DNA of 64,000 bases from Thermobacillus xylanilyticus (GTDB lineage: Bacteria > Bacillota > Bacilli > Paenibacillales > Paenibacillaceae). The notes under the pieces are model-generated. The model made no database searches. It saw nothing but the letters and a program-made list of their open reading frames with translations, and had not been told where the DNA came from. The position numbers and the translations under genes were made by a program. Numbering within the stretch: position 1 is the first letter of the stretch; every line of letters begins with the position of its first letter. Positions 43,541-52,529 of the stretch are shown here, in pieces. The stretch covers positions 1 to 64,000 of the forward strand of contig NZ_CAJRAY010000026.1 of the NCBI RefSeq assembly GCF_907165215.1, given 5' to 3'.

Positions 43541-44890
43541 TTACTGCAGCTTGATTCGCTGCTCAAGCTCCTTCTGTGCATCCCGGAGCGCGTCGGCGGG
43601 CGATTTCACGCCGTCGCGCGCGGCTTGCAGATGCAGCCCGATAATGTCGGTCATCTCCGCGTTCTGTTCCACGACCGGCGGCGTAACCAGGTAGTTCAGC
43701 GAGTCGAACACCGCCTTCTTGTTGTTCGGAGGCGTCACCTGCAAATACTTGTCGAGCACGTCCTCATAATTGACAGCCGGCAGTTCCCAGCCCGCGTCGA
43801 CGCGGATTTGCGCCGCTTCCCTGCTGGCCGACATGAACTTCAGCCACTCGAACGCCGCCTCGGCCACCTTGCTGTCCTTGTTGATGACCAGGCCGTTGGA
43901 GAAGAAGTGCGTCGCCTTGGCCGTGTTGCCCGGCTCCACTTCGATATCCCAGTTGAACGTGATGTTCTGGGTGAAGTCGGGGAACGCCCAGATGCCGGTG
44001 ACGAGCATGCCCAGCCTGCCGGATTTGAACAGATCCCAGTCGCCCATGCCGGCCATCTGCGCTTCCGTCGGCATGACGTTCGTCTTCAGCACGCGGTCCA
44101 CCATGTGTTGAAGCGTTTCCACGTTTTGCGGCGTGTCGACCGTAAATTGCGTCATGTCCGCGTTCATCAGGCTGCCGCCGTTCTGCTGCACCTTTTTGTA
44201 GAATTCCCAGAACTGGATCGGCTGATAGATGCCGAAAATATTGTCCCCGAGCGACCGGATTTTCTCCGCCGCCTGCTCCGCGTCCGCCCAGGTCCAATCG
44301 CTCGTCGGATAGCTCACATTGGCCTGGTCGAACAGATCTTTGTTGTAGAACAGCACGACGTTCGAGAAACTGGCCGGCAGTCCGTACTGCTTGCCGTCCG
44401 TGCTGAATGCTTCCAGCGCGTTTTTGTTCAGCACCGATGTATCGAAGCCGCCGAACATCGGCGTCAGGTCGAGCAGCACGCCTTTCTTCGCGTACGAGAC
44501 GAAGTTTTCGTAGTTCAGTTCGTAGGCGTCGGGAGCCGTGCCGCTCGCCACCCGGGTCTGCATCTGGGTGAAATAGTCGTCATAGGCCAGCGTCTCGATT
44601 TCGACCTTGATGTCCGGATGCTGCTTTTCGAACTCTTCTTTCATTTTCTGCAGATGTTTCTCGTTATCTCCCGAAGCGGAGAAGTTCGTGAACTTGACCG
44701 TGACCGTCTCAGACTTGCCGCCGGAATCGCCCGAACTTTGGTTGCCCTGTGACGATCCGCCACCGCTGTTCGATGTTGTTCCGCCCGTGTCGCCGGTCGA
44801 TTTTCCTCCGCCCGAGCAGCCCGCAATCAGCATCGCCATGACCAGCAGGCAAAGCGCCAGTAATTTCCACTGTTTCCCATTCCACTTCAT
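43541..44890 (-). CDS. Extracellular sugar-binding lipoprotein, CUT1 type (449 aa)
   Basis: Signal peptide with lipobox LIAGCSG, then a Gly/Ser/Thr linker and an SBP_bac_1 fold (VTVKFTNFSASGDNEKHLQK, EEFEKQHPDIKVEIETLAY). Start is the ATG at 44890 after AGGGGGAAATCAGCG; an in-frame TTG at 44950 lacks a site. It lies 139 bp downstream of the LacI gene, with no clear separate promoter seen, so the regulator may be co-transcribed with it. Confidence 0.92.
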   Translation of the reverse strand: MKWNGKQWKLLALCLLVMAMLIAGCSGGGKSTGDTGGTTSNSGGGSSQGNQSSGDSGGKSETVTVKFTNFSASGDNEKHLQKMKEEFEKQHPDIKVEIETLAYDDYFTQMQTRVASGTAPDAYELNYENFVSYAKKGVLLDLTPMFGGFDTSVLNKNALEAFSTDGKQYGLPASFSNVVLFYNKDLFDQANVSYPTSDWTWADAEQAAEKIRSLGDNIFGIYQPIQFWEFYKKVQQNGGSLMNADMTQFTVDTPQNVETLQHMVDRVLKTNVMPTEAQMAGMGDWDLFKSGRLGMLVTGIWAFPDFTQNITFNWDIEVEPGNTAKATHFFSNGLVINKDSKVAEAAFEWLKFMSASREAAQIRVDAGWELPAVNYEDVLDKYLQVTPPNNKKAVFDSLNYLVTPPVVEQNAEMTDIIGLHLQAARDGVKSPADALRDAQKELEQRIKLQ

Positions 44891-45029
44891 CGCTGATTTC
44901 CCCCTATTGCGTGGTTTGTGCCAAATGCCTTGTGCCATCTGATAACCCAAACGATCGAACGCCGAATCTCGGGTCTCACCTCCGATTCAGACTAAGCCGC
45001 GTCAATCCGCGCATTTCCGGGATCGGCGG

Positions 45030-46067
45030 CTACAGCGAACGCACGGTCTGCCGCTCCACGATGGACAGCGGGATCTCCTCCATTTTCCTGTCGACGACGT
45101 CCGGTTCGTCGGATTCGATAATCTCGAGCAGCAGTTCCGCGGCTTTCCTTCCTTTCAGGGCGATATCCTGCCTGACCGTCGTCAGCGGCGGCACGAACAT
45201 GCGCGACAGGAAGATGTCGTCGAACCCGATCACCGAGAGGTCTTCCGGGACGTCCTTGCCGGATTCCTTGATCCCTTGGATGACGCCGAAAGCGACCATG
45301 TCCGCCGTCGCGAAGACCGCCGTAATCTCGGGATGGCCGGCGGCGATGGCTTTGCCGGCTTCGTAGCCGTACGCGTAGCTGACCGAATGCTCGAACACGT
45401 AGTCGGGATTGTAGAAAATGCCCGCTTCCTGCAGGGCGCGCTTGTATCCGAGGAACCGTTTCTCGACGACGCCATCCTTGCGGATGCTGCCGGTGACAAG
45501 TGCAATATTGCGGTGCCCGCGGTCGATCAAGTACCGGGTGGCCAGATAGCCGCCCTGCTCGTCGTCGATGCCGACCTTGCTGAAATAGGTGTCGTTGATG
45601 TAGCTGTCGATCAGCACGATCGGGATCTTCACTTCCTTCAGCTCCGCGTAGAACTGCTCGGGATAGATGCCCATGATGATCGCGCCGTCCAGATTGCGCT
45701 GCACCGAGATGTCCAGGTAGCTTTTGCCCTTGTCGACGCCGGACAGGATGAGATGGTATCCGTGCTCGCGCAGCTTCGATTCGATGTTGCTCACCATTTC
45801 GCTGTAGAACGGATTCTCGAGAATGAGCTGCTTGCTGTCCTCGGTCTGCGGAATGATGACGCCGACCAGCTTGGACGCGTTCTTCACCAGGCTCCTGGCC
45901 GAGAAATCCGGTATGTAGTTGAGCTCCCGGATTGCTTCGCGGATCTTCTCGACCGTCTCGGGCGACACCCGGTTCTCCTTGCCGTTGAGCACGTACGACA
46001 CCGCCGCGGTGGATACGCCGGCGTGTCTGGCCACGTCTTTGATCGTCGTTCTTCGCTTCAAGATCAT
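45030..46067 (-). CDS. LacI-family transcriptional regulator (345 aa)
   Basis: HTH at residues 8-28 (TIKDVARHAGVSTAAVSYVL), hinge helix near 50-58 (FSARSLV), then a periplasmic-binding-protein-like effector domain (LVGVIIPQTEDSKQLILENP, ADMVAFGVIQGIKESGKDVP). Likely represses the importer/GH31 operon downstream. The ATG at 46067 is only two bases from AAAGGGG, so initiation at the in-frame TTG at 46061 is plausible. Two TTAA-n-CGTTTAA palindromes upstream suggest autoregulation. Confidence 0.93.
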   Translation of the reverse strand: MILKRRTTIKDVARHAGVSTAAVSYVLNGKENRVSPETVEKIREAIRELNYIPDFSARSLVKNASKLVGVIIPQTEDSKQLILENPFYSEMVSNIESKLREHGYHLILSGVDKGKSYLDISVQRNLDGAIIMGIYPEQFYAELKEVKIPIVLIDSYINDTYFSKVGIDDEQGGYLATRYLIDRGHRNIALVTGSIRKDGVVEKRFLGYKRALQEAGIFYNPDYVFEHSVSYAYGYEAGKAIAAGHPEITAVFATADMVAFGVIQGIKESGKDVPEDLSVIGFDDIFLSRMFVPPLTTVRQDIALKGRKAAELLLEIIESDEPDVVDRKMEEIPLSIVERQTVRSL

Positions 46068-46080
46068 GACCCCTTTAATG

Positions 46081-46092
46081 TTAAGCGTTTAA
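46081..46092. promoter_or_regulatory. LacI-type operator, start-proximal copy
   Basis: TTAAGCGTTTAA, a near-perfect palindrome with central CG, 14 bp before the lacI start. It differs by one base from the perfect palindrome 161 bp away. Confidence 0.55.
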
Positions 46093-46241
46093 CCTCGGTT
46101 TGAAAAAAATATGCGGGAAACATGGGGGATTGGCACGGACAAGCCGAATTTTCTCCCGTGTATTCGCAGTGATTTGGTTCGTTATTACGCTTGTTTCCCG
46201 TTTTTCTGTGTGGAATCATGCTGTGAGGGCACCGGTTTTTA

Positions 46242-46253
46242 TTAAACGTTTAA
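46242..46253. promoter_or_regulatory. LacI-type operator, promoter-proximal copy
   Basis: TTAAACGTTTAA, a perfect 12-bp palindrome with central CG, starting five bases after the -10 box: a classic repressor position. Confidence 0.65.
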
Positions 46254-46257
46254 GTTA

Positions 46258-46286
46258 AGTATAAACGCTTTCATTTTGGATTGCAA
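46258..46286 (-). promoter_or_regulatory. lacI promoter with cre-like spacer
   Basis: On the minus strand TTGCAA, 17-bp spacer, TATACT. ATGAAAGCGTTTATA in the spacer/-10 fits WTGNAANCGNWNNCW except at one position, so CcpA may also act here. Confidence 0.6.
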
Positions 46287-46337
46287 ACCCTTATTTTGCT
46301 CCGGACGGACTCCCGAAGGCCATCTAGTGCAAACATA

Positions 46338-46380
46338 CATCACATTCGGCCTGTCAGAGACGGAAAGGCTTCATGTGATG
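46338..46380. repeat. Inverted repeat CATCACAT/ATGTGATG
   Basis: Eight-base perfect arms separated by 27 bp, with inner GCC...GGC complementarity. It lies in the 419-bp gap 46068-46486, which otherwise holds only the lacI control region; nothing else was seen there. May be a weak stem-loop at the end of the 46487-46849 transcript. Confidence 0.4.
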
Positions 46381-46486
46381 CAGATCCGCAGGATATGGAT
46401 CGAATTTCGCAAAAACCGCGCTCATAAAATGTAAGAATGCATCCGGTCAACGCTTCATCAGGTTAATCATTCTTTCGGTTAAATAT

Positions 46487-46849
46487 TCATAAGACCGCGA
46501 AGACCGTTCCGGCCAGCCCGAACAGCAAGATCGTCCGAAGCATGCTGCCGCTCAATCCGAAATCGTAACGCAAATCCCTGACCAGCAAGAACAACAGGCC
46601 AAACCCGGCACCCAAGATAAAATAAACCGCCTCCCGCGATACAAACCGGTGTCTGCTTCGATATGCAATGCGGTCCGCCATCACGGACGGGATGCCGACA
46701 AGGAGATAGAAGGCGGCAAGGACCATGCTCCCCGTAAAAAACACATATCCAAACGAATCGTTGTCCGGCGCGTTCCTCTGGTTGAACGTAAATATCGCCG
46801 ACAGGGGGATGGCGGACAGGAATGCGGAAAAGGTTTTGGCCATCATCAT
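46487..46849 (-). CDS. Small hypothetical membrane protein (120 aa)
   Basis: Four predicted membrane spans (FSAFLSAIPLSAIFTF, FFTGSMVLAAFYLLVGI, AVYFILGAGFGLLFLLV, ILLFGLAGTVFAVL) with a basic loop between spans 2 and 3 (RIAYRSRHRF). Family not recognised. Start chosen at 46849 after GAAGGGAGAACCGAAT; an in-frame ATG at 46894 is poorer. It lies 129 bp downstream of JetD on the same strand. No evidence ties it to Wadjet. Confidence 0.65.
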   Translation of the reverse strand: MMMAKTFSAFLSAIPLSAIFTFNQRNAPDNDSFGYVFFTGSMVLAAFYLLVGIPSVMADRIAYRSRHRFVSREAVYFILGAGFGLLFLLVRDLRYDFGLSGSMLRTILLFGLAGTVFAVL

Positions 46850-46977
46850 ATTCGGTTCTCCCTTCTCTCCGGCCGGCCACGTTAACGCCCACATTTGGCG
46901 ATAGATCTTTCATGGAATATCCATATTTTTACACAATATCACTCCGCGGTTCATCAACAAAAAAGGGGGATGCGCCG

Positions 46978-48360
46978 TCACGCAAACCCGCCTGTCTCAC
47001 AGAAATCCCTGACCAAATCTTCCACAAGCGCTTCCTGATGGACCTTCCGACCGACTTCCCGCATCACGGCGCACAATGAGCGATCCCATTCCACCACCAT
47101 ATTCGCCAGCCTTGAAAGTTCGCCTCCGTCGAACGCCGGGCCCGGCAAAGACCGGATCGCCGTCAGATAAGACTCGCTGTCAAACCGCCATGGCGCAAAC
47201 CGCTCCGGAAACAGACCGGCCAATGTCCGGGCCATGGACAGCCCCTTGATGTCGAAGTCTCCGGAATAGTAAAGCTTGCAGCCGTCGCCCGAATACTCCA
47301 ACGCGCGCTGCATCCAACGGATCGCCGCCGCGCTGGCCGGTCCGCTCGTGCAGATCAGCGCGGGAGGATCGCCGTCCATCACCACCGGTCCGGCCGCATC
47401 CACAATCGTTGAAAATACGGCGGGATTCTCGACGACATAGAGCGAAGAACAACGCGGAATCCGTTCGGCCGCCTCCACCTGCCGCAATGTCCACACCCGC
47501 GGCATCGCCGGCTCGTCCGGAACCGGAACATACCAGTGAACGATAGAAGACAGGTCGTCATCCAGGATGCCGAATCGGCGGTACAGTTCCCGCAGCTTCA
47601 ACGTCCCGGAACCGTCTTCCTCTTCCCGCGAATCTCCGGCACCCAACTCGGAGGCGGCATCGCCGCCGCCCGTCGAGGCGACGCCGTCCTCCATATCCGC
47701 GCGTTCCCTGAGCACCGCCAGCAGCATCCGGCCGGCGGGATGTCCGGCATCCAGCGCGTGGGCATCGCCGCTGATCCGGGCAGCCAACACCGGGAGCCGG
47801 ATCGGCCGACCCGCACCCGCGAACAGGAAGTCCAGCACGCGCACGACAACCCGAAGCGACGACAGGGCCTCTTCCGGATCGGCCTTGTACAGTTCCCGCA
47901 GCGCGGGCAGTCCGGCCCCGCAACCCTGTTCCAACCGGGACAGCCATTCGGCGGCAACCGAAGATGCCACCGTTCCCGTGGATTCCCGGGCCGCCAGCAG
48001 AAACCGCCGCCATGCTTCGTCCCGCAGCGACCGTTGCTCGCTCTTGGCCAGCAGCGGCCGGCCTTCCAGCACCTGATGCAAATCCAGGATGCCGATCGCG
48101 AACGCCGAGTCGCGCAGCTCCGTTTCGAACAGGGTGAGCGGGATCTCGGCCGTGTCCCCGGGCCTTAAGTTCCAGCCGAAGAACTCGCCGATCGCCTCGC
48201 ATTCGTCCGGCGACAGATCCGGCACGACCGCCTTGCCGCCGATCCGCCCGAGCGATGCATACTTCCTCCAGACAGCGGCCAGCATGCGCCGGAAGGCTGG
48301 CCGGCCGAAATATTGGGCCGCCCTCCGCGGACCATCGCCCCGCTGCTCGTCCGTCCTCAT
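46978..48360 (-). CDS. jetD: Wadjet type II JetD, Toprim nuclease subunit (TIGR02679; DUF3323/DUF2399), 460 aa
   Basis: Nuclease of the Wadjet anti-plasmid complex, which cuts circular DNA after loop extrusion by JetABC. The N-terminal part is DUF3323-like (PAFRRMLAAVWRKYASLGRI). The C-terminal DUF2399 Toprim-like domain has the acidic residues expected for metal binding: Glu in YVVENPAVFS near 311 and Asp-Phe-Asp in YYSGDFDIKGLSMA near 365. The catalytic site therefore looks intact. The ATG at 48360 overlaps the JetC stop (ATGA). Last gene of the jetABCD operon. Confidence 0.9.
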   Translation of the reverse strand: MRTDEQRGDGPRRAAQYFGRPAFRRMLAAVWRKYASLGRIGGKAVVPDLSPDECEAIGEFFGWNLRPGDTAEIPLTLFETELRDSAFAIGILDLHQVLEGRPLLAKSEQRSLRDEAWRRFLLAARESTGTVASSVAAEWLSRLEQGCGAGLPALRELYKADPEEALSSLRVVVRVLDFLFAGAGRPIRLPVLAARISGDAHALDAGHPAGRMLLAVLRERADMEDGVASTGGGDAASELGAGDSREEEDGSGTLKLRELYRRFGILDDDLSSIVHWYVPVPDEPAMPRVWTLRQVEAAERIPRCSSLYVVENPAVFSTIVDAAGPVVMDGDPPALICTSGPASAAAIRWMQRALEYSGDGCKLYYSGDFDIKGLSMARTLAGLFPERFAPWRFDSESYLTAIRSLPGPAFDGGELSRLANMVVEWDRSLCAVMREVGRKVHQEALVEDLVRDFCETGGFA

Positions 48361-51300
48361 GACGCATCCGCCTCGTCCGGCACATATTCCCTGACGCGCC
48401 CGTTCCACCGGTAGCGGAACAGCGTGATGAAATCGGCGTCCTTTGGGCGGTGGATTTCATAGATGGCCAGCCGGGGTACCGTGTCGTAACAGCCCCACAA
48501 CACCTGCGATGTCATCATGTAGTCGAAGCCCATTTCGGTGAGCAGTTGGAACATGTCGCGCATGTTCTCTTCGTCGACCCCGGCGAACGCCTCGTCGAGC
48601 GAGATGATCCGCGGCGCGTCGGGACGGGCGTCGGAATACCTCGACCAGGCCGCGGCGAACAGCGGAATGTACATCGCCATCGCCTTCTCGCCGCCGCTCA
48701 GCACATTGAAGCGCGAATCGGTGAGCGGCCGGTACCCGGTCTGTTCCCCTTTGCGATACTTCAGCTCGAACTGGAACCAGTTGCGGTAGTCAAGCACCTC
48801 GTACAGATGCTTGCGCAGCGACTCCTTCTCGCTCAGGGCGTTCTGCTTCGCGTAGCCGATCTGCGAGCGGAAATGCCGGATCATGGCGTCAATCTCGTCT
48901 TCGCGCAGCCGGTGGGCGTCCCGCTTGAGCAGCTCGACGAGCACCGCCGTGTCCAGCTGCTGTTCGTTCGCCGCCGCCTTCTCCCGCCATTCCAGCTTCA
49001 GCCGCAGGCCGCTCGACGTGTTGCGCTCTTCCATGAGACGGTTCATGCGGTCCACCCAGCTTTCCGCGCGGTGGATGCGCTGGCGGATCGCCTTGCCGAC
49101 GCTGCGCAAGATGATCTCCTCGTACAATTCGCGGTCCTTCTCGCTGAGCAGCGCGCTCTGCTGTTCCTCGTCACGCTTCAGTTCCTCGAGCAGCAACGAA
49201 GGCGGCTGCGGATGCGCGCGGTCCCTTTTCGAGGCCAGCACGATCCGTCCTGTGTCTTCCTCGATGTCCAGCTCGAGCACGTAGTCGGTCAGAACGCTCC
49301 GCACTTCATTGAACTGCTCCAGCAGCGTGTTCTTGACCGTGTCCGCGTTCCGGCCGGAGAACGCCGCGTCGTAGCGCTGCCGGATCGCATGGGCCAGCTC
49401 TGCCGCCCGTTCCGCGCCCGCGGATGCGGCTTCGGCCGCCGCGTCCCGCCATTCGTCCAGAAGCCGCCTGCCGATCTCGCGCCGCCAGCGCTCCAGAGCG
49501 TCTTCCAGCAGCCGCCGGCACTCGGCTTCCCGCTCCCGCACCAGTTCCACGCTTGCTGCCGCCTTGCCCGCCGCCTCGGTGGCATCCGCCAGCCTCGCGG
49601 ACGCCGCCTTCCGTTCCAGCAGCAGCCGCTCCCGCTCCCGCTTCAACGTCTCGATGCGGCGGGAAATATCGGCCAGCCCGAGATCATCCATCAGCCTGCG
49701 CAATGCGTCCACCTGGGCGCGCAGCACGCGGCGGCGATCCTCCAGTTCATCCGTCAGCTGTTCGTCCTGTCCGATCGCGTCTTCCGCGGCTTGCCGCGCA
49801 TGACGCAAGTCGTCTGTCCGCCGCTCCAGATCGGCCTGCCGCCGCCAGGCGGAATGCAGGTCCGAGAGCGCCGCCTCATAGTCCCTCGCCGCGGCCAGCG
49901 CCTCTTCGAGGTCCCGTTCCCGCTTCAGCCGCGACCAGGATTGTGTCAGTTCGGTCAACTCCCGCTGCAGTTCGCGCCATTCGGCCGACTTCGCCTTGAA
50001 CCGCTCGAGCGCGCGATGCTCCTGACCGAGTGCGGCCTCCAACCTGGAAGCCGCATCGTTCAGGTCCTGCAGCCGCTGCTCAAGATTGGCCGTGTCCGGG
50101 AAACCGCCGCTCTCCTCAATCGCCTGCCGCTCTCTGGCGGACAGGTCGGCCAGCCCGCGGTCGAGATCGGCGATCCGTTCGGCCAGCGCCTCCAGTTCCC
50201 GCTGCAGGCGCGCGATCTCCAGCAGCCGAGTCCGGCGCCGCGTCTCCTTGCCGATATACTCGGCGCGCGCCTTGCCGGCCGTCTGGCCGGCGAGCGGACC
50301 GATCCGCCAGGCTCCGGCGCCCGACAGGGCGGCCCCCTGCGCGTCAAGTCCGTACGCCCCTCCGTCATCGACCCACAGCACCGTCCGCAATACCGCGTCA
50401 ATCGTCTCATTTGAGAGTCCGGATTCCGCCGGGGGCGACGGAACGAGCACATCGGCCAGCGTGTAACCGAACTCGATCGGCTGCGGAACAATCCAGGCCT
50501 CCTCTTCATCGTCGCCCGCCGCGCCGATCCGTCCGTCCGGCGAAATCCAGGCGTCCAGCAGCCCCGCGCGCTCCAGCGCTTCCTCGATCCGCGCCCGCCG
50601 CGCATCGTCCACATCCGCGCGGAAATCGCAAGCGGCGTACAGCGGCGCACCGCTTCCGGGCGCGCAGCGCTCGCGCCGGCGCGCGCGCGCATCGCCCCGG
50701 GGCGGCTCGGGCTCGCGCTCCGCTTCCCATGTCCGCTTCTCCTCCGCGAGCCGCTCCCGCTCCAACTCCAGCATCCGCCGTTCATGCTCCAGCCGCAGCC
50801 GCTCGGCGGCCAGTTGTTCCCGTCTTGCGGCCAGCGCTTCCCGCATCGGCGCGCGGATCGCTTCGGCGGACCGGGTGTTCACGCCGAACGCCGACACCGC
50901 CTCGAACGTCTCGCGGACCCGATCCTCGCCGAACGGCAATTCGACGAGCGCATCGCGCCACATGACGATTGTTTCGCGCAGCGCGTCCTTGCCTTCTTCA
51001 AGCGCCCGCGCACATTCATTGCGCTCCCGCTCCCGTTCGTCCCTTCCCTTGCGCGCTTCGCCCAGGTCCGCTTCCAACTCCCGCACCGCCCGGGCGGCGG
51101 CCTGCTCCTCGCGCGCCTTCGCAAGCGCCATTTCCAACCGTTCCCTGTGCCGCTTCAGATCGCGCCGCCAAGGTTCCCTCCACACATCATCCGCGGGTTC
51201 GCCGCGCTCCCACAGCCGATGATGGACCGCGTGATCGGCGAATTCGATCTCTTGCGCGATTGATTCGAGCTCTTTCAACAACTCCTGTTGTTCCGCGCGC

Positions 51301-52487
51301 AACCGGCCGCGATGCAGTTCGGCTTCCTCAAGGTCGCGTTCGACCGCCAGAAGACGGTCGCGGTTCCTGCGCAATCGTTCATGCGCCAGTTCCAGATGTT
51401 TCTCCGCATCCGCGAGCGCGGCCGCCGCCGCTTCCAGCTCCCGCTGCTTGCCGATCGCCTCGTGGTTCTCCAGCACGTCCAGCTCGCTCTCGGCCTGCCC
51501 GATCGCCGCTTCCAGACGCGAAATGTCCGCCATCGCGGCCCGTTTGTCCTCTTCCGCCTGCTTCAGGTTCGCCTCGCTCTCGCGAAGCCGCGTCTCCTGC
51601 CCGCGATGTTCCGCGCTCGCCTCCAGCAACCGCGCCGATTCGTCGTACAGCGTCCGCCGGTTGTAGCGCTCGTACGTCTCCTGCAGCCTGCCGAGTTCCC
51701 GCATATGGAGACGCAGCTCGTCCAGCCGGTCGGCTATCTGATCCATGTCCTCCAGCACTTCGGAGAGCGGCCTGAGCTCATCCTCCTGCAGCGGCGGGAG
51801 CGCGCTGTGCAGAATGTCATAGATCGCCGACGGCTTGAATTCCTTCGACAGCTTCGGGCTGCGCAGCTGGATCATCAGATGCAGAAGATCCTGATAGCTC
51901 TCCGCGTCCGCGAAACCGAACAACTGCCGATTCACCAGATCGCGATAGGACGCCTGATCGTGCACCACCTGGCCACCGGCGCCGATCGCCTTCTCCAGCT
52001 CCTGCCGGCCGAGTGGAATCCGGGTATGGTGTTCGAGCCAGTGATTCCGATCGTACAGCCAGAAATCGATCCCGATCCTCCGCCCGTCGTCGAGCAGAAA
52101 TCCCCAGAACTGCACCTGGGCCGCTCCCCGCCGCGCGCGAAGACCGATGCCGATCGTCTTCGTCAGCCCCCTCGCGGGATGGACGAATTCCATCCACAAA
52201 TAGCCCGTGACGTCCGTCTTGCCGCTGTCCGGCTCGCCGAGCAGATAATACTCGATGCGCCGGTCGCGCGAACCGAACGGATCGAGGCGGTGCGGACGCT
52301 TGTCGCCGTCGAGGACGAGCGGGAGAAAACTTTGCATCGTCACCGACTTGCCCGATCCGTTCGCCCCACGCAGAATGAGCCGTCCATCCTCCAGTTCGAA
52401 CACTTCTTCATCGTAATGCCAAAAATTGAGGATGCCGACGCGCCCCATCCGCCATCTGCCGTCCGCGTTCCCCGTATAGACCGTCAT
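48357..52487 (-). CDS. jetC: Wadjet type II JetC, SMC-like ATPase (TIGR02680), 1376 aa
   Basis: SMC/MukB-like motor. Walker A GANGSGKS at residues 41-48, signature VLSGGEKAMAM near 1262-1272 and Walker B IISLDEAFAGVD near 1294-1305. Between them are about 1000 residues dominated by charged coiled coil (two long arms), with a non-coil hinge-like stretch near 615-680 (APLYAACDFRADVDDARRAR). ATP-driven loop extrusion by its dimer, with the kleisin JetA and the KITE-like JetB, is known for the family. Length is typical and no lesion is seen. It follows JetB by 42 bp. Confidence 0.93.
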   Translation of the reverse strand: MTVYTGNADGRWRMGRVGILNFWHYDEEVFELEDGRLILRGANGSGKSVTMQSFLPLVLDGDKRPHRLDPFGSRDRRIEYYLLGEPDSGKTDVTGYLWMEFVHPARGLTKTIGIGLRARRGAAQVQFWGFLLDDGRRIGIDFWLYDRNHWLEHHTRIPLGRQELEKAIGAGGQVVHDQASYRDLVNRQLFGFADAESYQDLLHLMIQLRSPKLSKEFKPSAIYDILHSALPPLQEDELRPLSEVLEDMDQIADRLDELRLHMRELGRLQETYERYNRRTLYDESARLLEASAEHRGQETRLRESEANLKQAEEDKRAAMADISRLEAAIGQAESELDVLENHEAIGKQRELEAAAAALADAEKHLELAHERLRRNRDRLLAVERDLEEAELHRGRLRAEQQELLKELESIAQEIEFADHAVHHRLWERGEPADDVWREPWRRDLKRHRERLEMALAKAREEQAAARAVRELEADLGEARKGRDERERERNECARALEEGKDALRETIVMWRDALVELPFGEDRVRETFEAVSAFGVNTRSAEAIRAPMREALAARREQLAAERLRLEHERRMLELERERLAEEKRTWEAEREPEPPRGDARARRRERCAPGSGAPLYAACDFRADVDDARRARIEEALERAGLLDAWISPDGRIGAAGDDEEEAWIVPQPIEFGYTLADVLVPSPPAESGLSNETIDAVLRTVLWVDDGGAYGLDAQGAALSGAGAWRIGPLAGQTAGKARAEYIGKETRRRTRLLEIARLQRELEALAERIADLDRGLADLSARERQAIEESGGFPDTANLEQRLQDLNDAASRLEAALGQEHRALERFKAKSAEWRELQRELTELTQSWSRLKRERDLEEALAAARDYEAALSDLHSAWRRQADLERRTDDLRHARQAAEDAIGQDEQLTDELEDRRRVLRAQVDALRRLMDDLGLADISRRIETLKRERERLLLERKAASARLADATEAAGKAAASVELVREREAECRRLLEDALERWRREIGRRLLDEWRDAAAEAASAGAERAAELAHAIRQRYDAAFSGRNADTVKNTLLEQFNEVRSVLTDYVLELDIEEDTGRIVLASKRDRAHPQPPSLLLEELKRDEEQQSALLSEKDRELYEEIILRSVGKAIRQRIHRAESWVDRMNRLMEERNTSSGLRLKLEWREKAAANEQQLDTAVLVELLKRDAHRLREDEIDAMIRHFRSQIGYAKQNALSEKESLRKHLYEVLDYRNWFQFELKYRKGEQTGYRPLTDSRFNVLSGGEKAMAMYIPLFAAAWSRYSDARPDAPRIISLDEAFAGVDEENMRDMFQLLTEMGFDYMMTSQVLWGCYDTVPRLAIYEIHRPKDADFITLFRYRWNGRVREYVPDEADAS

Positions 52488-52529
52488 TCCGTCGCCTCCT
52501 CCGGTCTTTCTTTATTCTCCGCATCCGTT

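Noticed and set aside
46487-46849. Small membrane protein as a fifth Wadjet component
   Set aside because: It is 129 bp away from jetD, has no recognised link to Jet systems, and type II Wadjet is complete with four genes.
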